Positions 34,614-43,126 of a DNA stretch of 64,000 nt are shown piece after piece. Positions within the stretch are counted from its first letter, which is position 1. Each line of letters starts with the position of its first letter. This DNA is from CAZHPA01 sp964533945. Lineage in GTDB: Bacteria; Bacillota; Clostridia; Lachnospirales; WRBF01. The translations under genes were made by a program, and so were the position numbers. A model generated the notes under the pieces. The model worked only from the letters and a program-made list of their open reading frames with translations. It had not been told where the DNA came from and made no database searches. The stretch is from positions 1 through 64,000 of the forward strand of contig CAZHPA010000001.1 of NCBI GenBank assembly GCA_964533945.1, written 5' to 3'.

Positions 34614-36734
34614 ATGCAAAAACAAAAGATATTAGATTTTATTAATTCAAAAGAATATGTGCCTATGAAGCCTAAAGAAATGTGCTTTTTAATGAGCGTT
34701 CCTTCAGAACAGCAGCACATATTCGACCAAATTATAGACCAATTAGAACAACAAGGAGAAATTATTTTAAGTAAAAAAGGTAAAATAATGCTTCCAAAAA
34801 TGCTTAATGCAGTTTTGGGAACTTTTCAAAGCACACGCAAAAGATTTGGATTTGTTGTTTCAAAAGACGGAAAATACCCCGATATTTATATTACTTCACG
34901 TAACGCAAACGGAGCAATGCACACAGATGAAGTTCTTTGCAGAATAGTTGAATCGGATTATGAATATGGCTACGGCAGACCAGAAGGCGTTATTGTTAAA
35001 GTAATTAAGCGTGGGTTTTCCGAAATTGTAGGCTTATATTATAAAGATAGGTTCGGCGGATTTGTTATGCCCGATAATAAAAAAATAGGATACGATATAT
35101 TTATTCCAAAATCAAAATCTATGGGCGCTGTTGACGGACACAAAGTTGTTGTTAAAATTACAAAGCCCCCAATAGACGGGGAGCTTCCAGAAGGTAAAGT
35201 TGTAGAAATATTAGGGCATAAAAACGACCCCGGAGTTGACATTTTAAGCGTTATTAGAGGCAGAAACATTGAAGTTGAATTTAACCAAAAAGTTATGGAA
35301 CAAACAAGCACAATTCCTGAAGAAGTTTGCGAAGAAGAAATTGATTTGAAAAAAAGAACAGATTTGCGAAACTTGTTAATGGTAACAATTGATGGGGAAG
35401 ATACAAAAGATATAGACGATGCCGTTTCTCTCGAAATGCTTGAAAACGGAAACTTTAGGCTTGGGGTTCATATTGCAGATGTTGCCCACTATGTTAAGAA
35501 AGATTCGCCTTTAGATGATTGTGCAATTGCACGTGGAACAAGCGTATATCTTGTTGACCGTGTTATTCCTATGCTTCCACATAAACTTTCAAACGGCATA
35601 TGCTCTTTAAATGAAAATGTTGACAGATTTGCTCTTAGTTGCATTATGGATATAAATGAAAAAGGAATTGTAGTTAGCCATGAAATATTGGAAACTGTTA
35701 TAAATGTTAATAAGAAAATGACGTATACAATTGTTGCCGACCTTTTAACTAATGAAAATTCACAATATTTAGAACAAAACGTCCACCTTATGCCTATGTT
35801 TAGAAGTATGGAAGTTCTTTCTTCTATATTGCGAAACAAAAGAATTGTGCGTGGTGCTATTGAGTTTGATTTTGCAGAAGCCAAAATTAAAGTTGATGAA
35901 AACGGAAAACCGACTGAAATTGTGCCTTATTTAAGAAATGTTGCAACAGGAATAATTGAAGAGTTTATGCTTTGCGCAAACGAAACAATTGCAGAAAGGT
36001 TTTTTTGGCTAGAGCTTCCGTTTGTATATCGTATACACGAACAACCAGATTCGGAAAGAATAAATAGGCTTGCGGCTTTTGTTCGCAACTTAGGGCAAAA
36101 ATTTAAAGGACAAGGGTTTAATCCACATTCAATTCAAACGCTTTTGTCGAAAGTTGAAAATACGCCTATAGAAACAATAGTTAGCAAGCTTGTTCTTAGA
36201 AGCTTTAAACAGGCAAGATATTCAAATGTTAACTTAGGGCATTTTGGGCTTGCGGCAAAATACTACTGTCATTTTACGTCACCAATTCGCCGCTATCCCG
36301 ACTTGCAAATTCACCGCATAATTAAGCAATATTTAAATGACGAATTGAACCAAAACGAAATTACAGCTTTAGAAGGAAGTCTTCACGACATATGCTTTAA
36401 GTGCAGCGTTAATGAAAGAAAAGCAGAAGGCTGTGAACGTGAAGTTGAAACGATTAAAAAGCTAGAATTTATGGAAGATAAAATTTCGCAGCAATTTGAT
36501 GGAGTTATTAGCGGCGTTATGTATTTTGGATTTTTTGTAACGCTTACAAATACCGTTGAAGGACTTGTTACGGTTGAAAGCTTGTATAAATTTGATTCAT
36601 TTGACTACGATCATGAAAAAATGGAACTTTGCGGAGAATTTACCAATAAAGTATACAGACTTGGAGATAAAGTTAAAGTTAAAGTTTTAAAAGTTGATAA
36701 GGAAAATAGAAGAATGGAATTAGATGTTATTTAG
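34614..36734 (+). CDS. rnr: Ribonuclease R
   Basis: 706 residues. Order of parts: an N-terminal winged-helix region, cold-shock-type domains (GTFQSTRKRFGFVV, FGGFVMPDN), the RNB catalytic domain (TIDGEDTKDIDDAVSLE with the metal-binding aspartates, FRLGVHIADVAHYV, SSLNENVDRFALS-like CSLNENVDRFALS), and a C-terminal S1 domain (GVISGVMYFGFFVTL). It is a processive 3'-5' exoribonuclease for structured RNA and ribosome quality control. The ATG at 34614 follows GAAAGGA. No smpB gene is adjacent in the window. Confidence 0.96.
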   Translation: MQKQKILDFINSKEYVPMKPKEMCFLMSVPSEQQHIFDQIIDQLEQQGEIILSKKGKIMLPKMLNAVLGTFQSTRKRFGFVVSKDGKYPDIYITSRNANGAMHTDEVLCRIVESDYEYGYGRPEGVIVKVIKRGFSEIVGLYYKDRFGGFVMPDNKKIGYDIFIPKSKSMGAVDGHKVVVKITKPPIDGELPEGKVVEILGHKNDPGVDILSVIRGRNIEVEFNQKVMEQTSTIPEEVCEEEIDLKKRTDLRNLLMVTIDGEDTKDIDDAVSLEMLENGNFRLGVHIADVAHYVKKDSPLDDCAIARGTSVYLVDRVIPMLPHKLSNGICSLNENVDRFALSCIMDINEKGIVVSHEILETVINVNKKMTYTIVADLLTNENSQYLEQNVHLMPMFRSMEVLSSILRNKRIVRGAIEFDFAEAKIKVDENGKPTEIVPYLRNVATGIIEEFMLCANETIAERFFWLELPFVYRIHEQPDSERINRLAAFVRNLGQKFKGQGFNPHSIQTLLSKVENTPIETIVSKLVLRSFKQARYSNVNLGHFGLAAKYYCHFTSPIRRYPDLQIHRIIKQYLNDELNQNEITALEGSLHDICFKCSVNERKAEGCEREVETIKKLEFMEDKISQQFDGVISGVMYFGFFVTLTNTVEGLVTVESLYKFDSFDYDHEKMELCGEFTNKVYRLGDKVKVKVLKVDKENRRMELDVI

Positions 36735-36889
36735 TTCCATTTACAAAATTAACACCAATTGAAGCTAAAGAGTTGTAAGAAACCAAACAGCAAATTGCTA
36801 ATGACGAATGCTTTAATTATGACGATATAGATTGGGATAATTTAGAGAAAATGAACTTACAAGTTCTAAAAGGGTGCAGCTTCATTTAA
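36735..36889 (+). pseudogene. Relic coding fragment after rnr
   Basis: In one frame this reads VPFTKLTPIEAKEL, a TAA, then ETKQQIANDECFNYDDID followed by WDNLEKMNLQVLKG and a stop at 36887-36889. The amino-acid composition looks coding, but there is no start codon or ribosome site and one in-frame stop. It looks like the tail of a lost gene. Its end is built into the following terminator hairpin. No family recognised. Confidence 0.4.
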
Positions 36890-36907
36890 CCAGCACCCTT
36901 TTTTAAT
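36869..36907. terminator. Bidirectional terminator between rnr and the SLH gene
   Basis: AAAAGGGTGC / GCACCCTTTTTT stem between convergent genes, with T-runs in both directions. Confidence 0.8.
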
Positions 36908-36913
36908 TTTGGT

Positions 36914-38623
36914 TTAGTGTAGATTAGAAATATAGCTTAAAACATTAAGATAATTATTGCTATAATCTGGTATTGTACCTATTCTCCAAACAGAAACACT
37001 TTTTATACCAAATAGTTCCGTAAGCTTAACTTTAGCATTTATACTTCTTTCATCTTCATACCAAACGACATTGTTTGTTTCGTCGTCATTATTGTAAAAC
37101 GTAATGTATGGGCTTTCATATTTTTTATCATACTTAACTTCAACCCCAGACTGTATTCGCTTTACTATGGCATCATAACTAGGGGTATACGGCTTTTGGT
37201 TAATTACTTTGCCATCTTTAAGCTTCCATTGCGCTGTGCCAAAAGATATTTGCAGCGCTATTTTATTTAAGTCTTGCACGCCTGTATTTTTATCGGTTAT
37301 TGCCCTTAGCGCATAATATACTTCCTCGATAGGTGCAACAGGAGTCATTACAACACCTTGCTCCATTTCAGAAGCAGTTAAGCTTGTTGCATTATAATCG
37401 TGAGCCATTAGTATTACTTTATCTGCCAATTGCCCAATTGTTTTATAATCATATGCATTGTAATATTCATGCCCTTCCCTTCTTTGAGGGTGAACGGCAA
37501 CATAAAGCTTTTTGGCCGAAGCGTTTAGCTTTTCCTTAGTTAAGGAAAGAAAAGCGTTAAAGCTTTGTTTTGCTTCCTCTCCTTTTAACCCTTCAAAGTC
37601 AATAACAATACCATCAAAATTAATGTTAAAATTATCATTTAAATTTTCAATAATATTAACTGTTTGCCTTGTTAAATCCGCATTTAGCAATATGTTAAGA
37701 GCAACTGTATTATCAACAGCAAGCATTAAAAACCGCTCTTTTTTATCAGCCGTGTTATAAGGCTTTTCATATCCGGGCGGCAAATAATATTCATTGTTGT
37801 TTGCCGTTGAAATATTAAGAGAAACTAAATTATCTGAAAGCTCCAATCTTCCCCAACCAAAGCAAATACTATCAAAATTTATTATAGACTGCAGTTGCGG
37901 AGATGAATTTATTGCGTAAAATCCATTTATAAAATCCACTTTGTTGTTTAAGATGTTATACATACGTACAAGCATTGTTGCTGCTTGTTCTCTTGTTGCC
38001 GTAGATTTTGGCATAAACTGATTTTCGGTTATACCTGAAATTATGCCCAAGTCTTTTGCAATTGTTATATAGCCTTTTTGTTTGGCATCTAAAACATCTG
38101 TGAAAGGGTTGCTAATATATGTTATTTGTTTTGCCAACTCCTCATACCCTAATGCATTAACAATCATAGTTGCTATTTCTTCTCTTGTAATAGACTGTTT
38201 AGGGTAAAATTTACTGCTTAATTCCGTTGATATTTGTTGAACGTTCCCCTGTTGGTTGTTGGAAAGTGTTATTATTCCATTATTCAAAGCTGTTTCAATA
38301 TAAGGAAAATACCATTCATCTATATTTTGATTGTCGGCAAAACTTCCTATTTTAACATCAGTAAGTTCAAGCTGCAAAATATTGCATAAAAATGCAACAA
38401 ATTCGGCTTTTGTAATAGTTTGTCCTATGCCGAATTTATTGTTTCCAACGCCGTTTGTTATATTAAGTTCTTTAAGCTTTGCAACATATTCATATGCCCA
38501 ATGGCTTGATGATACATCAGAGAAATCTGCCGCATATAATGTATTTTGGGTAAATTGCGTTGACAATAAAAGGACTAATGCAGCGAAAATAATTTTTCTA
38601 TAAATTTTAAATAGTGTTTTCAT
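36914..38623 (-). CDS. S-layer-homology protein with GH18-like catalytic domain
   Basis: 569 residues. A signal peptide (MKTLFKIYRKIIFAALVLLL..., to about residue 31) is followed by three SLH repeats to about residue 220 (SDVSSSHWAYEYVAKL, ITREEIATMIVNAL, ATREQAATMLVRMY), which bind secondary cell-wall polymer. The C-terminal domain resembles GH18 glycosidases of the YaaH/YvbX type, with DGIVIDFEG at about residues 333-341 carrying the D-x3-D-x-E catalytic pattern. It is probably a cell-wall-anchored glycosidase acting on peptidoglycan or a spore-related glycan. The ribosome site (GAAAGGA) is rather far from the ATG. Confidence 0.87.
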   Translation of the reverse strand: MKTLFKIYRKIIFAALVLLLSTQFTQNTLYAADFSDVSSSHWAYEYVAKLKELNITNGVGNNKFGIGQTITKAEFVAFLCNILQLELTDVKIGSFADNQNIDEWYFPYIETALNNGIITLSNNQQGNVQQISTELSSKFYPKQSITREEIATMIVNALGYEELAKQITYISNPFTDVLDAKQKGYITIAKDLGIISGITENQFMPKSTATREQAATMLVRMYNILNNKVDFINGFYAINSSPQLQSIINFDSICFGWGRLELSDNLVSLNISTANNNEYYLPPGYEKPYNTADKKERFLMLAVDNTVALNILLNADLTRQTVNIIENLNDNFNINFDGIVIDFEGLKGEEAKQSFNAFLSLTKEKLNASAKKLYVAVHPQRREGHEYYNAYDYKTIGQLADKVILMAHDYNATSLTASEMEQGVVMTPVAPIEEVYYALRAITDKNTGVQDLNKIALQISFGTAQWKLKDGKVINQKPYTPSYDAIVKRIQSGVEVKYDKKYESPYITFYNNDDETNNVVWYEDERSINAKVKLTELFGIKSVSVWRIGTIPDYSNNYLNVLSYISNLH

Positions 38624-38668
38624 ATATATGTTTATATATCCTTTCTTTTAATTTGATGGCATATTCCC

Positions 38669-38998
38669 CTACTCATCCAAAGTATAGGCGAAAACTTGTT
38701 ATTTATGCTTTGCTTTGAACTTAGAAAAGCCTATTTTGTATCTCTAAAGAAGTTATTGTATGCTGTTTGAAGATTAAGCTGTACATTTGCAAAGCTAAAC
38801 TATCAACTTCTTTAAGAAAGTGATTTTCTTTTTTATATTAAGCTGATATGTTTTAAACATTTGTTTAGCTTTTTTATATTACTTTGCTTTATATTGAAGC
38901 ATTTTATTATATGTAAATCTAACGCAGCCAAAAGTTTTGGTAAGTAATATAGCTTGTTCTTTAGTTGGATATATTCTAAATTTGCAAGCTTTATTCAT
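38669..38998 (-). pseudogene. Decayed N-terminal fragment of a second tnpB
   Basis: On the minus strand an ATG at 38998 begins MNKACKFRIYPTKEQAILL, then TKTFGCVRFTYNKMLQYKAK and a stop. This is the standard N-terminal domain of TnpB (K.RIYPT.EQ..L...FG..R..YN). The similarity continues through further stops and frame changes (KQMFKTYQLN, KEVDSLALQ, LQTAYNNFFRDTK, GFSKFK) to about 38669. No RuvC half is present. The sequence is of a different TnpB subfamily from the one at 32766. Confidence 0.75.
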
Positions 38999-39013
38999 TA
39001 CTTTTAGCCTCGT

Positions 39014-39205
39014 TTATAATTCTTTATCTATAGAATACATAAGTTGTTTATAGTTGTCAATAGAATAAAGGCTTTGCCAATTCATTACCCAATCATCTAA
39101 AACATTTAAAACATTTAAAGCATTTAAAGCATTTAAAGCATTTAAAGCATTTAAAGCATTTAAAGCATTTAAATTAAGAGGTGGGGAATTTTTAGCAATT
39201 AGGGG
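39014..39205 (-). other. Open frame with (Asn-Ala-Leu)n repeat directly upstream of the tnpB relic
   Basis: 63 codons open on the minus strand between stops at 39206 and 39014. It translates the tandem 9-bp repeat as repeated NAL, followed by DDWVMNWQSLYSIDNYKQL and a short tail, ending 16 bases before the tnpB-relic ATG. No start codon precedes the repeat. It may be the C-terminus of a lost gene expanded by repeat slippage, or an accidental frame. Confidence 0.35.
39103..39174 (+). repeat. Tandem 9-bp repeat CATTTAAAG, eight units
   Basis: Six perfect units (39112-39165) flanked by one variant at each end (CATTTAAAA and CATTTAAAT). The nearly perfect array implies recent slippage and probable copy-number variation between strains. 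Confidence 0.95.
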
Positions 39206-39211
39206 TTAAAA
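39175..39211 (-). repeat. Short IS-end-like repeat (copy 1)
   Basis: On the minus strand it reads TTTTAACCCCTAATTGCT then AAAAATTC...CTTA. It aligns over 37-38 bases with 50993-51030 (about 31 identical). It lies upstream of the tnpB relic on the same strand, as a left end would. Confidence 0.5.
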
Positions 39212-39213
39212 AC

Positions 39214-39247
39214 ATTAGAAAAAATAAGGGAAGCTTGTAAGCCTCCC
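39214..39247 (-). terminator. Terminator of the proline-rich repeat protein gene
   Basis: On the minus strand GGGAGGCTT pairs with AAGCTTCCC (one G-U), followed by TTATTTTTTC. Confidence 0.75.
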
Positions 39248-39301
39248 ACATTTAATTATACTATATTTTATATAATTTTACAATGATTTTTAGCTATAAT
39301 T

Positions 39302-40876
39302 TTAGCATGAAACAGGCATTAACCAGTAACCGTACTCCCCTTTAGTTGTTGAAACATCGTTACAGCATTTAAATTGGCTAAACCCAAGTTTTAATGCAAC
39401 AGCATCATAATCTTGGCTGTAGCAATCAGGAACGCCTAAAATATAGCTTGTTTTATTTTCGTCTTTAATTTCCCCTAAAATTAAATGGTTATATTTCTTT
39501 ACAGAGCTAACTACTAAAGGCTCATTCATATATAAAAAGTGGTCTATGCCAACATAACAAAGTTCTTTTAAAGAAATTTTAATCCAAGTTATGTTTTTAC
39601 GCCGTTGTTTAAATGGCGATACTTTAACTTTAGTTTTAAACAATATAGAAATGTCGTTATCTAGTTGAGCAGATTGAACAGGTTGAGCAGATTGCTGTGT
39701 AACTTCTGTATTTTGTTCTTTTGCAGGCTGATTATTAATAGAAAACGCAAACTTTTCAAGTTCAAGCATTTCCTGATTTAAGCGAGTTGCCATAGCTTTA
39801 AAGATTTCGTGCAAATCTTCTTTTTCCTGTTCTTTTTTCGCTTCTTTTATAGGTTCTTTTGCAGATTCTTTTACAAACTCTTTTTTAGGTTCTTTTTTAG
39901 ATTCTTTAGATTCTGCTTCAAATCTTTGTGAAGGTTTTTGTTCTGTAGGTTGTTTAACTTGGCTTTCATCAGAATTGCCTAAGTTATTATTAGAAGGCAA
40001 GTTATTGTTGGGGGCTTTGTAGGGTTTTGCTTCTTTTTGCTGTTTATTATTGTTGTTAGGCGGTGTTTTTTTAGGCTGTTCTTTGTCTTTAGCTTCATCT
40101 TTGTCTTTAATAATAGGAACTCCTGGCGGCGTTGGTATGCGAATATCAACAGGTGGGTCTTCGTCTGGAAGTTCTCCAAGCCAATTTTCATCATGTTCTT
40201 CTACAACAGCCTCAACTTCATTTGGTTGCTGCGTTGGAATTTCAATTGGCGGTTGTTGCTCTGGAATTTCGGCAGGAGGTTGCTGTGTTGGTATTTCAGC
40301 TGGGGGTTGCTGTATTGGAATTTCAACAGGTGGCTGTTCAACAAGTGGCGGCTCAATTGGCGGCATTTCAACAGGCGGCATTTCAGGCGCCGAAACTTTT
40401 TCTATTTTTTCAGCCGCTACTGATTGTACTGCTTCTGCTTTTTCCTCTTGCATAGCGTTGTTTTGAAATTCCACAAAATTATTTTTCCATCTTATTGCAT
40501 CTCTTTTATATCCAACCAAAGGAGAGGAAAATTCTCCGTTTGAAGCTAAAATTACAGCAACAACGTTAAAATCATCAATATTAATGCCGCTATTTAAAAC
40601 ATTTAAAGAATTATATTGCTGCCTAAGCTCGCATTTTCCTTGCTGGTTTGGAAATAAATTACCCATTGAAACACCAATTGATTTTCCTGTATCTTCTGCT
40701 TTAATTAAATATGCTTTATAGACGGTTTCCGGTTTTAAATCTTGAATTGTAAGCATAACTTTTGAAACATCACCAAATGTTTCAATGCTTAAACGCCCTT
40801 GCGGTTCTCTGTTTCTGAAGCTATAGCCTAGTTTGTCTTGCTTTAATATTATAAAGTTGCTTTTATAGCGTCGCAT
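39302..40876 (-). CDS. Proline- and lysine/glutamate-rich repeat protein of unknown function
   Basis: 524 residues in three parts. Residues 1-135 form a compact domain (LSIETFGDVSKVMLTIQDL, VYKAYLIKAEDTGKSI). Residues about 160-350 are low complexity: repeats of the type PPVEIP / QQPPAEIP, then PKK/KE-rich stretches. Residues about 410-524 form a second compact domain (YVGIDHFLYMNEPLVVSS, NHLILGEIKDENKTSYILG, YGYWLMPVSC). No signal peptide or membrane span. The ATG at 40876 follows AAGGGAGGCGG. The frames antisense to the repeats are artefacts of the biased composition. I cannot name a family. Confidence 0.8.
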   Translation of the reverse strand: MRRYKSNFIILKQDKLGYSFRNREPQGRLSIETFGDVSKVMLTIQDLKPETVYKAYLIKAEDTGKSIGVSMGNLFPNQQGKCELRQQYNSLNVLNSGINIDDFNVVAVILASNGEFSSPLVGYKRDAIRWKNNFVEFQNNAMQEEKAEAVQSVAAEKIEKVSAPEMPPVEMPPIEPPLVEQPPVEIPIQQPPAEIPTQQPPAEIPEQQPPIEIPTQQPNEVEAVVEEHDENWLGELPDEDPPVDIRIPTPPGVPIIKDKDEAKDKEQPKKTPPNNNNKQQKEAKPYKAPNNNLPSNNNLGNSDESQVKQPTEQKPSQRFEAESKESKKEPKKEFVKESAKEPIKEAKKEQEKEDLHEIFKAMATRLNQEMLELEKFAFSINNQPAKEQNTEVTQQSAQPVQSAQLDNDISILFKTKVKVSPFKQRRKNITWIKISLKELCYVGIDHFLYMNEPLVVSSVKKYNHLILGEIKDENKTSYILGVPDCYSQDYDAVALKLGFSQFKCCNDVSTTKGEYGYWLMPVSC

Positions 40877-40986
40877 GTTCCGCCTCCCTTAAAAAATAAA
40901 AATAAATGCGCTATTTAATATATATTCAATGGGACAAAATTTAGAACACCAATAAAAGCGCTAAAAACGCTCTTATTTTTCAAATT

Positions 40987-41017
40987 AATATAGGAACGCA
41001 CAAAGCGTTCCTATATT
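40987..41017 (-). terminator. Terminator of ksgA
   Basis: Perfect 13-bp stem AATATAGGAACGC / GCGTTCCTATATT with a 5-base loop, overlapping the ksgA stop codon; the minus-strand T-run after it is short. Confidence 0.75.
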
Positions 41018-41876
41018 ATAGCTTTTTAGCCAAGCAATCGGCAATTAAGCCAAACTGCTCAAGGCTAAGCGCTTCTCCTCTAATGTTTTCATCTAAGCCG
41101 CATTCGGCAATAAGCTTTAAAATATTTTGTTTATCCATATTAGGAAAACCACTGTCAAATAGGCAATTAACTAATGTTTTTCTTCTCATTGAAAATGCCG
41201 CTTTAATCACTTTAAACATAAGCTGTTCGTTTTTAGTACATTTAAAATGCTTATTTGTAACTTTTAGCTTAATAACCGTTGAATCTACATTAGGGCGTGG
41301 AATAAAGCAATTTTGAGGAACATTTGCAACAATATACGGTACGCTGTAATATTGAACCGCCAAAGACAGCGCCCCGTATTCTTTTGTTTTAGGCGATGCT
41401 TTCATTCTTAGTGCAACTTCTTTTTGCACCATAACCGTTAAGCTTTCAACAGGATATTTCTTCTCTAAAAATTCCATAACAATAGGCGTTGTAATATAAT
41501 ATGGAAGATTAGCAACAACTTTAACACTTTTATAGCCGCTTTCTTCAATAACTTTTAACAAGTCCAGTTTTAATACGTCTGCATTTATTATTTCAATGTT
41601 TTCATATTCGGAAAGAGTGTCGTTAAGAATAGGTATTAAGTTTTTATCTATTTCTATAGCAATAACTTTGCCGCAACGCTGTGCCAAAGGTTGCGTTAAT
41701 CCTCCAATTCCGGGTCCAATTTCAATAACTAAATCTTCTTTTGTAACGTCTGCTGCTTCTATAATTTTGTTAAGCACGTGTGCATCAATTAAAAAATTTT
41801 GCCCAAAGTTTTTTTTAACTGTAAAATTATATTTTTTAACAATTTGTCTTGTAGCGGCGTTTGTAGCTATTTTAAT
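41016..41876 (-). CDS. ksgA: 16S rRNA dimethyladenosine transferase, with ATT start codon
   Basis: About 286 residues. It dimethylates A1518/A1519 of 16S rRNA in 30S maturation. The N-terminus KIATNAATRQIVKKYNF and then KKNFGQNFLIDAHVLNKI contains the family motif GQNFL, and EIGPGIGGLT binds SAM. The NLPYYITTPI catalytic motif is intact. A first in-frame GTG (41777) would delete GQNFL. Upstream there is no ATG, GTG or TTG before an in-frame TAG at 41891, but AGGAGG (41890-41885) sits eight bases before ATT at 41876 (five before another ATT at 41879). ATT is therefore the likely start. Confidence 0.9.
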   Translation of the reverse strand: MKIATNAATRQIVKKYNFTVKKNFGQNFLIDAHVLNKIIEAADVTKEDLVIEIGPGIGGLTQPLAQRCGKVIAIEIDKNLIPILNDTLSEYENIEIINADVLKLDLLKVIEESGYKSVKVVANLPYYITTPIVMEFLEKKYPVESLTVMVQKEVALRMKASPKTKEYGALSLAVQYYSVPYIVANVPQNCFIPRPNVDSTVIKLKVTNKHFKCTKNEQLMFKVIKAAFSMRRKTLVNCLFDSGFPNMDKQNILKLIAECGLDENIRGEALSLEQFGLIADCLAKKL

Positions 41877-41894
41877 AATTTTCGCCTCCTATTC

Positions 41895-43091
41895 TTATTG
41901 AACATTTTCTTCTTGAACGTTTTCTGCATTTTCCAATTCAGCATTTTGGTTTTCAAGGCTTTCTAATATTGCTTCTTTTTGTCTTTTCTTTTCTTCATTA
42001 ACTTCACGTAGTTCCCTGCCATCTCGTGTTAAAACTTTTAAAGGATAATTTTCTTCAAGTGCAATATTTCCAGATTGGTAAATGTCCCCGTTAATAGTAA
42101 TTAAGCAGTTTTCAAGCTCGTAGAAATTTCCTAAAGTGTTAGCTATACATTGTAGTGCTGCTCCTTCGCTTTCTGCGCTTAGGCTAATGTTTGAAATAAA
42201 TTGCTCTGAAAAATCTACTATTACTAATGATTTTTCCCTATCAACATCAATATAGTTAAGCTTTGCATCTTTTGGGAGTAAATAATTAAGCTCTTTTTCA
42301 AACAACTTGGCAAAGTCTTCGTTAGTTGCAATTTCTATGCTTCCTTCTTTAAAGCTTATCTCGTAATTGTTATCTATATTATAATCATAAAAATCAACGG
42401 CAACTTGAAGTTTTGCATTTTCTTGAATTTCGCTTAAAGCATATGTGCTTTCTTCGCCATCTATAAATGAAACGTTTTTAACAAGCCCAATATTTTTAAC
42501 ATAGTAATATTTAAAGTATATGCCGTTTTGATAATTTACTGTAACTTCTAATGTGTCTTTATCAAAATTTTTATATGGCGTTTCAACTAAAATATCAACT
42601 CCTGTTACTGTGCATGTTGACATTTGGTCAAATTTCCAACTTTTATCTATTTCAAGAGGTTCTTTTAAAATTGCAACATTAGTATTTCTGGAACTTGTAA
42701 TGTTTTCAAAAAAATAGTATGATGGGTCTGCGTAAACAAGATTTAGTTCCCCTTTTCTGTTTTGCAAAATTTCCGTTGTTCTGCCTGCTTTTTGAATTAA
42801 AACTCTTTGTGCAATATCTCCGTTTATATACCCTATAAACGCCGTTTGGTCAAGTTTATCGCTAATTTTTCCGGAAGTGCCTATATATTTATATATTGTA
42901 TTTTCCTTAAAAGGGAAGTATTCGGAAATTTCAACGCCGTCATATAAATCGGGAGAAGGCGTATCTATAGGCATTTCCGATTCTATAGGCGGCGGAGTTT
43001 CTGTTTGTTTTGGGGTTTTATCTGCGCCACAAGCCGATAATGGTAATGTTAAAGTTGCAAGTATTAAAACAATTATTTTAAATCTTTTCAT
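41895..43091 (-). CDS. GerMN-domain lipoprotein
   Basis: 398 residues. A lipoprotein signal peptide ends at LSAC (about residue 21). The long middle region is beta-rich and unassigned. The GerMN (sporulation and germination) domain lies near the C-terminus (about residues 265-360: FEKELNYLLPKDAKLNYIDV, IVDFSEQFI, GAALQCIANTL), followed by a Glu/Asn-rich tail. Probably a membrane-anchored envelope or spore-related protein. The ATG at 43091 follows AAAAGGTGCG. It lies between murG and ksgA on one strand and is probably in one transcript with them. Confidence 0.85.
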   Translation of the reverse strand: MKRFKIIVLILATLTLPLSACGADKTPKQTETPPPIESEMPIDTPSPDLYDGVEISEYFPFKENTIYKYIGTSGKISDKLDQTAFIGYINGDIAQRVLIQKAGRTTEILQNRKGELNLVYADPSYYFFENITSSRNTNVAILKEPLEIDKSWKFDQMSTCTVTGVDILVETPYKNFDKDTLEVTVNYQNGIYFKYYYVKNIGLVKNVSFIDGEESTYALSEIQENAKLQVAVDFYDYNIDNNYEISFKEGSIEIATNEDFAKLFEKELNYLLPKDAKLNYIDVDREKSLVIVDFSEQFISNISLSAESEGAALQCIANTLGNFYELENCLITINGDIYQSGNIALEENYPLKVLTRDGRELREVNEEKKRQKEAILESLENQNAELENAENVQEENVQ

Positions 43092-43126
43092 TAAATTCGC
43101 ACCTTTTTTCTTTTGTTTATTTTATA

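Noticed and set aside
39103..39174. CATTTAAAG array as a CRISPR
   Set aside because: Units are 9 bp and contiguous with no spacers; a simple tandem repeat.
40037..40466. Several open frames antisense to the proline-rich repeat protein (Gly/Cys/Trp-rich)
   Set aside because: They mirror the biased repeat composition of the minus-strand gene, have no ribosome site and show no domain.
41775..41777. GTG start of ksgA
   Set aside because: It would delete the conserved GQNFL motif and has no Shine-Dalgarno.
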